DNA of 64,000 bases, from NCBI GenBank assembly GCA_947626095.1, contig CANQQV010000003.1, forward strand, positions 1 through 64,000. Direction: 5' to 3'. A program made the position numbers and the translations under genes. This document shows, in pieces, positions 17,012 to 24,270 of the stretch (within the stretch, counting starts at the first letter, position 1; each line of letters begins with the position of its first letter). The DNA comes from an uncultured Bacilli bacterium (GTDB lineage: Bacteria; Bacillota_I; Bacilli_A; RF39; UBA660). The notes beneath the pieces were generated by a model. The model saw nothing but the letters and a program-made list of their open reading frames with translations, made no database searches and was not told the DNA's origin.

Positions 17012-17886
17012 TATAAACTCCTCCTTACATGTTTTTTAAAAATATCTTCATTTATACTATTTTCATATGTAATATTAAAATAAGCAAGCAATTCTTCTAC
17101 ACTCATAAAATGACTTAAAACTCTTTGAATTCCTACCATTATTGTTCTTCTTACATCAATATCACCATTTACATATATATCAAACAAATGATAAGCTTTT
17201 AACGTACTATGTAAATATGAAGTTCCTTCTAATAAAACATCTTGAATTTTGGGATTACTAGAATCATAATTATTTTCTAATTCTCTAATTATTTCTTTTA
17301 ATTCACGTAAACGATAAAAATCATGCGCATGTATTAAATTATAATTTGGACTTTCATAAGCTTCTATCAGTTCTAAAAAGATACTTAAAAACTCTACATT
17401 ATTATAGTCTTCAATACTACCTGGTATATGATTAAGTTGCGTATGAATAATTTCATGAGTATAAGCAAGTGGTGCTAACTCCGTTAAATCTTTAGATAAT
17501 TCAATCCATCGATATCTTAAGTTAGAACAAACTTCTGATCCTGTACCAAAAAGCAATACCTCACGTGAACAACCATAAAAAGCATCACTATCACCAACTA
17601 ATTTAACTGGTAAATCAAAAGGATGAACATATCTAGATACTTCAAAACTAAAAGTTAAAATATTTATTTTTCTTTCATATGGAATGTCACGTAATCTAAA
17701 ATATTTTAAAAGGAAATCATGACTCTCAGCTAAAACTTCTTTTTTTCTCATCGTTTTTACTTTAACTTCATCTTGTAAAAAAGGTTCAATCAAAGAAGCA
17801 ATCCTAATTAATTCTTTATTAGGTCGCGTTATAATTGGCAATTCATCATAACCACGACTTTTTATTTGTGTAGCATAACTAGTCAT
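17011..17886 (-). CDS. Putative HExxH zinc-dependent protein (copy A)
   Basis: 291 residues and cytosolic by appearance. HEIIH at about residue 150 is followed after exactly 16 residues by a glutamate (NVEFLS), the same geometry as its downstream paralogue. Shared blocks include RGYDELP at the start, PFDLPVKLVGD, FYGCSRE and LAPLAYTHE. AAGGGGAA precedes ATG 17886. It starts a two-gene operon with a near-consensus promoter. Function is unknown. The tandem duplication with a conserved zinc motif suggests related activities on different substrates. Confidence 0.7.
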   Translation of the reverse strand: MTSYATQIKSRGYDELPIITRPNKELIRIASLIEPFLQDEVKVKTMRKKEVLAESHDFLLKYFRLRDIPYERKINILTFSFEVSRYVHPFDLPVKLVGDSDAFYGCSREVLLFGTGSEVCSNLRYRWIELSKDLTELAPLAYTHEIIHTQLNHIPGSIEDYNNVEFLSIFLELIEAYESPNYNLIHAHDFYRLRELKEIIRELENNYDSSNPKIQDVLLEGTSYLHSTLKAYHLFDIYVNGDIDVRRTIMVGIQRVLSHFMSVEELLAYFNITYENSINEDIFKKHVRRSL

Positions 17887-17912
17887 ATAAGTTCCCCTTT
17901 CATCAAGTGGAT

Positions 17913-17941
17913 ATTATAAAATAAGCTATCTAATATGTCAA
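17913..17941 (-). promoter_or_regulatory. Promoter of the HExxH gene pair
   Basis: TTGACA (17936-17941), 17-bp spacer, TATAAT (17913-17918): a full-consensus sigma-A promoter. Confidence 0.85.
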
Positions 17942-17966
17942 AAAAAAGGATGATATAAATCATCTT
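17940..17966 (-). terminator. Terminator of the zinc-ribbon membrane gene
   Basis: GATGAT / ATCATC stem with a 4-base loop followed by C and T8 on the minus strand. It overlaps the stop codon, and its T tract abuts the -35 of the next promoter. Confidence 0.75.
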
Positions 17967-18412
17967 TTCTTCTTAATTACTTCTACTTTATATTTTCTTA
18001 AAGTAAAGAGCGTTACCCGTTTACCACAATTAGGACATTTAGCATGATTAATCCCTCTTTTATTAGGTAATGGTAATTTTAATGTTGTCTTACAACTATG
18101 ACATTTTCGATATACATATTCCTTACGATCATGATAATTTCGCATCATATTCTTAAATGGTTTTTTAATTACACTAATCACTTTTAAGAATTTTTTATTT
18201 TCTTTATAACGTGCACTTTTATCTTTAGATATCAAGCGAAAAACAACAATAACAAATATTAAAATAGGTATTAAATCTAAAATAAAATTATGGGTAAATA
18301 AACTAACAATAAACATTATTAACCATAAAACTATTAATAAACGATTTAACTCATCAACAAAATGTTTAAATATATCTTTAATACTAGGTAACTGTCCATT
18401 ATTAAAAGGCAT
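17960..18412 (-). CDS. Membrane protein with C-terminal zinc ribbon
   Basis: 150 residues. Two hydrophobic helices (about residues 25-45 and 47-63) are followed by a basic linker. A zinc ribbon with two CxxC knuckles (CHSCKTTLKLP and CPNCGKRV) ends in a basic tail. The ribbon should face the cytoplasm. Proteins of this plan are common and uncharacterised in Bacillota. GAAGG lies before the ATG. It ends the operon that begins further right with the HD-domain gene. Confidence 0.75.
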   Translation of the reverse strand: MPFNNGQLPSIKDIFKHFVDELNRLLIVLWLIMFIVSLFTHNFILDLIPILIFVIVVFRLISKDKSARYKENKKFLKVISVIKKPFKNMMRNYHDRKEYVYRKCHSCKTTLKLPLPNKRGINHAKCPNCGKRVTLFTLRKYKVEVIKKKR

Positions 18413-18426
18413 ATATAACCTTCTTT

Positions 18427-18975
18427 CTATTTAATCTTTTTCCCTTTATTAACAATATAATCTATATATGATATAAAATCTATTCCATAAGCTGGTTTTT
18501 GATATTCATATAATGCTAATGTTTTAAGTTCATCTTCAGTTAAAAACTCTTTACCATATTCTATCTGTTTTTGCCATATATCATCTAACAATTCTTCTAA
18601 TGTATCAAACCCCAAAATTCCTCTATTTAAACCATCAGCATGTTCAAAATGATAATATTTATTATTATCTTTATAAACTAAAAAAGTATGAGTTGGACCA
18701 GAATTAGGATATGGCAGACTAAAAATCATAAAATACGTTTTAAATTCATAACTATGTTTTGTAAACCAATCACGTTCTAACTCCACTTGATCAAAACAAT
18801 GACCTAATTTCGTTTTAAGTAACTCTTCTGGTGAAGACAAAGTCCAAGCTAAAATATTTTCTTCAAATTCATCTCCATTACCAACTATTCTTTTATTATT
18901 AGTAACAAAGCCATACTCTATTTCATCCATAAACTTAAGTAATTCTTCCGGTGTCTTTATATCTTCATACTTCAT
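18427..18975 (-). CDS. Transglutaminase/papain-like cysteine hydrolase candidate
   Basis: 182 residues, soluble. KTKLGHCFDQVELERDW places a cysteine at a helix start. About 35 residues later PTHTFLVYKDNNKYYHFEHAD gives His then Asp/Glu on strands. A Cys-His-Asp order with this spacing is the transglutaminase-like (papain fold) pattern. The substrate is unknown and no secretion signal is present. It lies 10 bases after the metallo-beta-lactamase gene and 15 before the zinc-ribbon gene, in one operon. The family call is inference from motif order. Confidence 0.6.
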   Translation of the reverse strand: MKYEDIKTPEELLKFMDEIEYGFVTNNKRIVGNGDEFEENILAWTLSSPEELLKTKLGHCFDQVELERDWFTKHSYEFKTYFMIFSLPYPNSGPTHTFLVYKDNNKYYHFEHADGLNRGILGFDTLEELLDDIWQKQIEYGKEFLTEDELKTLALYEYQKPAYGIDFISYIDYIVNKGKKIK

Positions 18976-18984
18976 CTAACTTAC

Positions 18985-19617
18985 CTACTTTATTTTAATT
19001 AAACATTCAATATCTGGATCTATTAATTTCTTAAATTCTTCCCCATCATTCATCCTACCAACTATACTACCATAATGAATTGGTATAACTACTCTTGGTT
19101 TAATAATATTTACCAATAGAGCTGCTTCCTTATAATCACAAGTGAATTTACCACCAATTGGTATTAAAGCAATATCACATTTAACATTCTTAGCTTCTGG
19201 TGTTACATCCATATCTCCCGCTACATAAATTCGTTCATTATTAATATTTATAATATAACCAACATAATTCTTGTTTCGTGGATGAAATAATTTATTAATA
19301 TTATAACTAGGTATCGTTTCAACATCTATATTCTCAATGTTATAGTTTTCATTAGGATCTACCCCAATAACACTACGTGTACTAATTCCCTTACCTAATA
19401 GTTCAGGTACAATACTATTAGGAGCTACAATCAAAGTTTCATCCTTTTTTACTTTATTAATAGAATCATAATCTAAATGATCATAATGATCATGCGTAAT
19501 AAAGATTACATCTGCATCATGACTATCTTCTTCTATTTTAAATGGATCAAAATAAATTATTTTATCTCCAACTATTTTAATACTACTTTGCGTATTAACA
19601 TATATATTATTTTCCAT
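18985..19617 (-). CDS. Metallo-beta-lactamase-fold hydrolase
   Basis: 210 residues. The signature HDHYDHLD (residues about 41-48) is followed by AGDMD near 133 and PIHYGS near 180, the metal ligands of the UlaG/UPF0173 type of metallo-beta-lactamase-fold hydrolases. These enzymes act on phosphoesters, lactones or RNA; the substrate here is unknown. It overlaps the HD-domain gene by 11 bases, so the two are translationally coupled. Confidence 0.85.
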   Translation of the reverse strand: MENNIYVNTQSSIKIVGDKIIYFDPFKIEEDSHDADVIFITHDHYDHLDYDSINKVKKDETLIVAPNSIVPELLGKGISTRSVIGVDPNENYNIENIDVETIPSYNINKLFHPRNKNYVGYIININNERIYVAGDMDVTPEAKNVKCDIALIPIGGKFTCDYKEAALLVNIIKPRVVIPIHYGSIVGRMNDGEEFKKLIDPDIECLIKIK

Positions 19618-20263
19618 ATTCTTTACTCCATTCTTTTTCTTTTATTTTATTAATTCTTAAAAACTCTTTTCTAAATAGTTCATCATCATAAATTATTTTA
19701 TTTAAATTTTCTAAATACTTCATATATTCTAAATCTTTAAAATACATTTTATCAACTGCATATCCATTCTTTCCAAATTTACTTTGTAAATGTTCTTGAG
19801 ATTCTCTAATAAGTTCATCTAAAGATAATCCCAGATTATGTTTTAAACTATAAGCATACGTCCTTTTAAATGGTTCATCTAATGTTGTATTACGATCAGC
19901 TGATGAAACTATCTTACCATATACAGAACGTGGCTCATTGTCACTAGAAGCTCTGTGATCTTCAATTGCTTCTGCCATAACTTTAATTTCATCTTCTGTA
20001 AACCATTTAACTAAATTCTTATCATTTCTTAACATTTCTGCTGATAAAACTTCATGCCTTTTATGATCAATATGATGAGCTACATCATGATAATAAGCTA
20101 TCGTATAAACCATATCTAAATTAATATCTTCTACTTCTTTAGCAAAATTTAGGCTACGACGAATAACATAATTAATATGTTCCATATTATGTCCTAAATC
20201 ATTTTTATTATTTTCAATACTTATATTTTCTTCTAAATACTTTTTTAAATCATTATTAATCAT
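19607..20263 (-). CDS. HD-domain phosphohydrolase
   Basis: 218 residues with an HD metal site: GHNMEHINYV (first His), AYYHDVAHH (the HD pair, about residue 57), then AIEDHR and SSADRN (distal His and Asp). It resembles YfbR/YedJ-like soluble HD hydrolases that cleave nucleotides or other phosphoesters. It begins an operon of small hydrolases (HD, metallo-beta-lactamase, cysteine-hydrolase-like). The substrate cannot be stated. Confidence 0.85.
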   Translation of the reverse strand: MINNDLKKYLEENISIENNKNDLGHNMEHINYVIRRSLNFAKEVEDINLDMVYTIAYYHDVAHHIDHKRHEVLSAEMLRNDKNLVKWFTEDEIKVMAEAIEDHRASSDNEPRSVYGKIVSSADRNTTLDEPFKRTYAYSLKHNLGLSLDELIRESQEHLQSKFGKNGYAVDKMYFKDLEYMKYLENLNKIIYDDELFRKEFLRINKIKEKEWSKEYGK

Positions 20264-20317
20264 ACTATCATCTCTTTTGTATTATACCATAAATTCATTT
20301 TATAAAAAAAAGAAACC

Positions 20318-20698
20318 CTATGCTTCACTAAAGATAAAAGGATTTCCTTCTAATAAATTAACTAATTCTTCATTAGTATAATGATGTTCTAACTTATAAT
20401 CTTCAATATCAAAATCATCTAAGTCTAAAAGATAAGGATTAGTATCAAATAAAATATTTAAATCATTTAACCCAATACTTAATAATTCATTAATTAATCC
20501 TACTACATCTTCCTTTGTACGTGATAAATAATTCGGATTACTAATTAAGATATTTTTAATCATTCTCGTATCACATTTAATTAAATATAAAATATCAATT
20601 AAAATATTTAATTCTGGCTCATCTAAGATATTTTTATTTAATTCCAACATACTTTTTAATTCTTCTTCACTAATTCCAAGTTCAACTAACTTTTCCAT
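20318..20698 (-). CDS. Short mTERF-like helical repeat protein
   Basis: 126 residues, all helical by appearance. It contains two to three units of the same kind as its upstream neighbour: MIKNILISNPNYLSRTKEDV, then IGLNDLNILFDTNPYLLDLD, then a short last unit NLLEGNPFIFSEA. The pattern P-x-[LIV]-[LF] near the end of each unit is the mTERF-type signature. The start codon lies inside the end of the larger repeat gene (17-base overlap) behind AAGGAG. It is acidic, unlike its basic neighbour, so it may be a partner rather than a nucleic-acid binder. Confidence 0.6.
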   Translation of the reverse strand: MEKLVELGISEEELKSMLELNKNILDEPELNILIDILYLIKCDTRMIKNILISNPNYLSRTKEDVVGLINELLSIGLNDLNILFDTNPYLLDLDDFDIEDYKLEHHYTNEELVNLLEGNPFIFSEA

Positions 20699-21914
20699 AT
20701 GTTTGCTCCTTATATTTTTTATAATCGTAAATCTGTATTAGTTCACCCTTAGTCACATGAAAACGCTTTTTAAAATATGGTTCATCACTAAATAGTAAGT
20801 AATAATCATCACTAGTTGGTGTTAAATCTTTACTCTTTAAAAATTCATATCTAGCATAAGTTACACTAACACTCTGCATTAACTGTTTAGGGTCATTTGT
20901 CACAACCTCTTTTAAGTTAATACTAATTAAATATTTTATTTTATCTTCAATGTTTTGTAAACTAAAACCGAATAAACCAGGAAAAATAGTTAACATATTT
21001 ATAGCTTGTTCTTTAGTTATATCAAAACTCATTAAATCCTTAATTCTTTTTTGCATACGTGTCTTTTTATAAGTATAAATAGCTGGATGCATATAAGTCA
21101 TTCTTAAAATACTATCTTTATCAAAACCTAAACTAATAAGTTCGTCTATCTTATCTTTTAAGGTCGCACTACTATATCCAAATAAAGCCGGACTTTTATA
21201 AAATAACCTTAATACTTGTTTTCTCGTATAGCCTAACTTTATTGCTTCATCAATTTTTATATCTAAAGTTTCTTTTGAATAACCAAAAACCGCTGGATTT
21301 AATTTACCTATTTTATGGGCTTGTTCTTTTGTATAACCTAAAGTTTCTAAATCTAACAAAGCCTGCTCCATATTCGGTAAACTATAAACAAATAATTTCG
21401 GAATATTACGTGTCATTTTAATCATATCTTTACGCGTATATCCAAGTGACATTATTTCCTTTTGTCTATTAGCAACAGTCTCTTTACTATAACTTAATAA
21501 ATTACCACTACTAGCCATCATTTTTAATGCTTCTTTTTTACTATAACCTAATTCTTTTAAATTTAAAAGTTTATTTTCGATATTCTTCTTTGCTAAACAA
21601 AAAGTTTCTGAAAAAGAGATAATAAGCCTAATAACATCTTGATCACTAAAACCAATCGTCTTTAAATCTTTAATTTTTTGTTCTAGATTAGCTACTGTTA
21701 AACCATATATGTTAGGAGCAAAACAAATCATCTTAATAATTGTTTCTCTAGGTATTTGTAATCCTTCTAAGAATAAATTATTTTCTTTAGCATGTTTTAA
21801 TAGTGTTTCTTCCTTACTGCCTTGTAAAATTAACGGTTTAACTATATTTATACTTTGTTCATAAGTATATCCATAAGCTATTAAATAATCTATTAATTCA
21901 GAGTTATTAGCCAT
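20682..21914 (-). CDS. mTERF-like 35-residue repeat protein
   Basis: 410 residues. Residues 49-328 divide into eight units of exactly 35 residues with no gaps, beginning at 49, 84, 119, 154, 189, 224, 259 and 294. The unit consensus is L-x-x-L-G-[YF]-[ST]-[KR]-x-[DEQ]-[AVI]-x-[RK]-[ML], then a proline-led PALFGYS block and a second helix. This is the periodicity and motif of mitochondrial transcription termination factor (mTERF) helical repeats, which bind nucleic acid in organelles. GGAGGGG precedes the ATG. The protein is lysine/arginine-rich, which fits RNA or DNA binding. Its bacterial role is unknown. Confidence 0.75.
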   Translation of the reverse strand: MANNSELIDYLIAYGYTYEQSINIVKPLILQGSKEETLLKHAKENNLFLEGLQIPRETIIKMICFAPNIYGLTVANLEQKIKDLKTIGFSDQDVIRLIISFSETFCLAKKNIENKLLNLKELGYSKKEALKMMASSGNLLSYSKETVANRQKEIMSLGYTRKDMIKMTRNIPKLFVYSLPNMEQALLDLETLGYTKEQAHKIGKLNPAVFGYSKETLDIKIDEAIKLGYTRKQVLRLFYKSPALFGYSSATLKDKIDELISLGFDKDSILRMTYMHPAIYTYKKTRMQKRIKDLMSFDITKEQAINMLTIFPGLFGFSLQNIEDKIKYLISINLKEVVTNDPKQLMQSVSVTYARYEFLKSKDLTPTSDDYYLLFSDEPYFKKRFHVTKGELIQIYDYKKYKEQTYGKVS

Positions 21915-21947
21915 TATACCCCTCCACTCTATACTTCAAATAAAATA

Positions 21948-22586
21948 TTAAACTTTAGTAAAATGTGAACGATCCGCTCCACATAATGGACAAACAAAAT
22001 CATCAGGTAATTCTTCATCAGTTTCTATTACATAACCACATAAATCACAAACATATTTATATTTACCTTTACTTTTTGTTTCTTCTACTTCTTCATAAGT
22101 TGGTGCCTTTTTAGGTGCTTTACCTTTTATTACTTCATGATAATAACGATAAGTCATTTCTTTTTCATCATTATATTTCTTTGTATCAACCACACGCGCA
22201 ATAATTATATCATGAGTCTTAGCATCAAAAATATTTTCTACTTCACAAACTAAGTAACCACATACTCCTTCAGTAATTACTTTTATATTATCAATCACAT
22301 CATATTTATAATCTTTAAATTTATCCGTCTCTTTAGATGTAGTAAAACCAAAAGTCGAAATAATATTAGGATTTATTTTTTCATTTATTATTGCTACCAC
22401 AAATTTACGAGCTTTTCTAATTATTTCATTAGTATAATTTTCTTTATTTAAACTAATTGATACTAATGGTCCTTCACTCGTTACCTGTGTTAAAGTATTT
22501 ATAACACAACCTGCATCAACGCCTTCATTATTACTACTTACAAGATATACCCCATAACTTATATTTCTTAAAATTTTTGTATCCAT
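21948..22586 (-). CDS. Flavoredoxin-rubredoxin fusion (Hrb-type)
   Basis: 212 residues. Residues 1-155 are a flavin-reductase-like FMN-binding split barrel (TQVTSEGPLVSISLNKENYT, GYLVCEVENIFDAKTHDIIIARV). Residues 170-212 are a rubredoxin with CDLCGYV and CPLCGADRSHF iron ligands. The fusion matches the high-molecular-weight rubredoxin (Hrb), which passes electrons from NAD(P)H to flavodiiron oxygen or NO reductases in anaerobes. No flavodiiron protein is in this window. Its promoter carries a perfect 18-bp palindrome, so it is probably redox-regulated. Confidence 0.88.
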   Translation of the reverse strand: MDTKILRNISYGVYLVSSNNEGVDAGCVINTLTQVTSEGPLVSISLNKENYTNEIIRKARKFVVAIINEKINPNIISTFGFTTSKETDKFKDYKYDVIDNIKVITEGVCGYLVCEVENIFDAKTHDIIIARVVDTKKYNDEKEMTYRYYHEVIKGKAPKKAPTYEEVEETKSKGKYKYVCDLCGYVIETDEELPDDFVCPLCGADRSHFTKV

Positions 22587-22608
22587 AAATACCCTCCATA
22601 TATTACTA

Positions 22609-22631
22609 ATTATATCATAAAATTTTATGAT
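22609..22631 (-). promoter_or_regulatory. Hrb promoter with perfect palindromic operator
   Basis: An extended -10 (TGATATAAT; -10 at 22609-22614) overlaps an 18-bp perfect palindrome ATCATAAAATTTTATGAT (22614-22631). The palindrome lies where a repressor would cover the promoter. The cognate regulator is not identified. Confidence 0.6.
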
Positions 22632-22654
22632 TTTTTTGTCTTTTATTTTAAGAC

Positions 22655-22699
22655 AAAAAAATAGTTTTAAAGCCTTATTTTCAGCTAAAAAACTATTTT
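22655..22699 (-). terminator. Intrinsic terminator upstream of Hrb
   Basis: AAAATAGTTTT and AAAACTATTTT form an 11-bp stem that continues with AGC/GCT across a 2-base internal loop, followed by seven T on the minus strand. It would stop minus-strand transcripts that run past the antisense RNA and across the toxin-like gene. Confidence 0.7.
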
Positions 22700-22715
22700 A
22701 ATAAAAAAGGTCGAT

Positions 22716-22845
22716 TTCGCTTTACTTTAGCAAAAATTTGTACTAAATTAAAGCATGACACATTTGGCAGATGCCTTTCCTTTAGGGTTATCTAAATTCA
22801 TCCTTTATGGGGGTTTTGGATTACCTTTTTAAAGGCGGTGATTAT
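22716..22845 (+). promoter_or_regulatory. Promoter and structured 5' leader of the hydrophobic peptide gene
   Basis: A candidate TTTACT-17-TAAATT promoter ends near 22750. The leader then holds ATGACACATTTG (22755-22766) and AGATGCCTTT (22769-22778). These are perfect complements of 22988-22999 and 22925-22934 at the other end of the transcript. A CCTT...AAGG hairpin overlaps the ribosome site. The promoter call is tentative; the complementarities are exact. Confidence 0.5.
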
Positions 22846-22923
22846 ATGATTAAATTAATAAATAAACTTATTAATCTCATATTTATCCTTTTATTCGTAA
22901 TAATATTTTTATTATTTAGATAA
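22846..22923 (+). CDS. 25-residue hydrophobic peptide, type I toxin candidate
   Basis: ATG to TAA encodes MIKLINKLINLIF followed by a hydrophobic run ending in FLLFR. There are basic residues at the N-terminus, one central membrane helix and a terminal Arg. AAAGGCGGTGATTAT gives a very strong ribosome site. Small size, one helix, charged ends and a tightly structured mRNA are the features of type I toxins such as Hok, Fst and TxpA. An antisense RNA with its own promoter and terminator converges on its 3' end. No named toxin family is recognised; toxicity is inference. Confidence 0.6.
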   Translation: MIKLINKLINLIFILLFVIIFLLFR

Positions 22924-23019
22924 AAAAGGCATCTCTCTAAGGTTACTTAGAGCGGATGTCCAACCTTGGAAGGACATTTGGCAACAACAAATGTGTCATT
23001 TTTTATGACTTTCCTTCTC
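22922..23019 (-). ncRNA. Structured antisense RNA, element copy 2
   Basis: A predicted RNA of about 98 nt. Its extended -10 promoter TGCTATAAT (-10 at 23027-23032) places the start just before GAAGGA. The RNA folds as a three-way junction: an outer GAAGGA/TCCTTC, a GTCAT...ATGAC hairpin and a CATTTG...CAAATG hairpin. It then forms a terminator, GGACATC...GATGCC with inner stem CTCTAAG/CTTAGAG, followed by TTTTTT at 22927-22922. The 3' end reaches the stop codon of the toxin-like ORF on the opposite strand. The core is nearly identical to the copy at 24940-25039. Confidence 0.7.
22971..23006 (+). terminator. Possible terminator of the hydrophobic peptide mRNA
   Basis: ACATTTG / CAAATGT with a loop of about 8 bases, then GTCATTTTTT on the plus strand. 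It lies within the antisense RNA gene, so the two transcripts overlap at their 3' regions. Confidence 0.5.
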
Positions 23020-23058
23020 TATTTTTATTATAGCATATAAGATAATTTTTTAAAACAA

Positions 23059-24270
23059 TTATTTTAGGTATTTAATTGTAAATGTTGTTCCTTTATTTAG
23101 TTCTGATTCAACGGTAATATAGCCATTATTTTTTTCAATAATTGTTTTTGCTAATGATAAACCGATACCTATGCTATCTTTGTTAGAATTTTCACCTTTA
23201 TAAAATCTTTTAAAAATATTTTTTAAATCTTTTTCACTCATTCCTGTTCCATAATCCGTAATAACTATTTTAGTAAATAAATCATTTGTGGTATAAACTA
23301 TATCAATCTCACCATTCTCTTTCGAATGCTCTAGACAATTTTTTAATATATTAGTTAAAGCTTCAACTTGCCATTTATAGTCACAATTAATTATAGATGA
23401 TTTCGAACCATCTATCTTAATTTTAATATTTTTTAAATCACAAATAGCATCAACGTTACTCACAACTTCATCTATCATTTTTCTTACTTTAACACTTTCA
23501 TTTTTGTAAGTAATCGCATTAGCATCAAACCTCGATAAAGTAAGTAAAGATTGAATCAAAAAAGTAATATTACTAATTTTATGACGAATATTAAGAAGTA
23601 AACTTTCCTTTTCTTTCGATGTTAAATTATCATTTTCAATTAAGTTATCAAGCATTAGATTTATGGATGTTAAAGGTGTTTTAATTTGATGAGAAATATC
23701 GCTTAAAGAATCTTTTAATAATTCTTTATCTTTTTTAGATAATCTTTCTTTTTCATTTAAAATAACCGCCGTTTTATATAATTCATTTTTTAATAATGAT
23801 AATTCATCTTCTTTATTAGTATCAATATTTAAGGAATAATTTTTGTTATTAATTTCTTGTAAGTAATTTAATAGTTTTCCAATATTTTTTGCTTTGTGAT
23901 ACTGATATATTTTAATGATAGAAATAATGATAATAGAAAAGATTAATAAAGTTATTAGATTGCTAATTATTATTTGTTTAGTAATGGTTTGATTAGCCAC
24001 ACTTATGGCGTTATCTTTTAGTTCAATACCATATTTAGTTAAAATATCTTGTTTATTTAAATCTTGAGCATTTAAAGATTTTATTATTTCTTCTTCTGAT
24101 ATTTCTGGATACTCTTCTTTAACATTATTAATGATATGAGAAATAATAATATTTTCATTAGTATTATACTTTTGTAATAAATTAACCGTTATTAAAGAAT
24201 TTATAACTAAAGTTATAAGTGAAATTAGTATTATAATAATTATAGTTTTTTTAAATGTTTTATCTTTCAT
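23059..24270 (-). CDS. Sensor histidine kinase
   Basis: About 403 residues. There are two membrane helices (about 9-30 and 125-147) around a small extracellular domain of about 90 residues, then a helical linker. The HisKA box is LSDISHQIKTPLTS, with phospho-acceptor His near 195. A HATPase domain follows with N, GTGMSEKDL and GIGLSLAKTI boxes. ATG 24270 follows AGGATT; an in-frame TTG lies 9 bases upstream. It overlaps the response regulator gene by 11 bases. Position next to an FtsX-type exporter suggests a peptide or envelope-stress signal. Confidence 0.93.
   Translation of the reverse strand: MKDKTFKKTIIIIILISLITLVINSLITVNLLQKYNTNENIIISHIINNVKEEYPEISEEEIIKSLNAQDLNKQDILTKYGIELKDNAISVANQTITKQIIISNLITLLIFSIIIISIIKIYQYHKAKNIGKLLNYLQEINNKNYSLNIDTNKEDELSLLKNELYKTAVILNEKERLSKKDKELLKDSLSDISHQIKTPLTSINLMLDNLIENDNLTSKEKESLLLNIRHKISNITFLIQSLLTLSRFDANAITYKNESVKVRKMIDEVVSNVDAICDLKNIKIKIDGSKSSIINCDYKWQVEALTNILKNCLEHSKENGEIDIVYTTNDLFTKIVITDYGTGMSEKDLKNIFKRFYKGENSNKDSIGIGLSLAKTIIEKNNGYITVESELNKGTTFTIKYLK

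Noticed and set aside
22631..22661. Inverted repeat TTTTTTTGTCTT...AAGACAAAAAAA as a terminator
   Set aside because: Both strands end in A rather than T, so it cannot terminate; kept only as a possible protein site.
22841..22885. Minus-strand 12-codon ORF with AAAAGGAT opposite the hydrophobic peptide
   Set aside because: Very short, poor ribosome site and antisense to the better plus-strand ORF.
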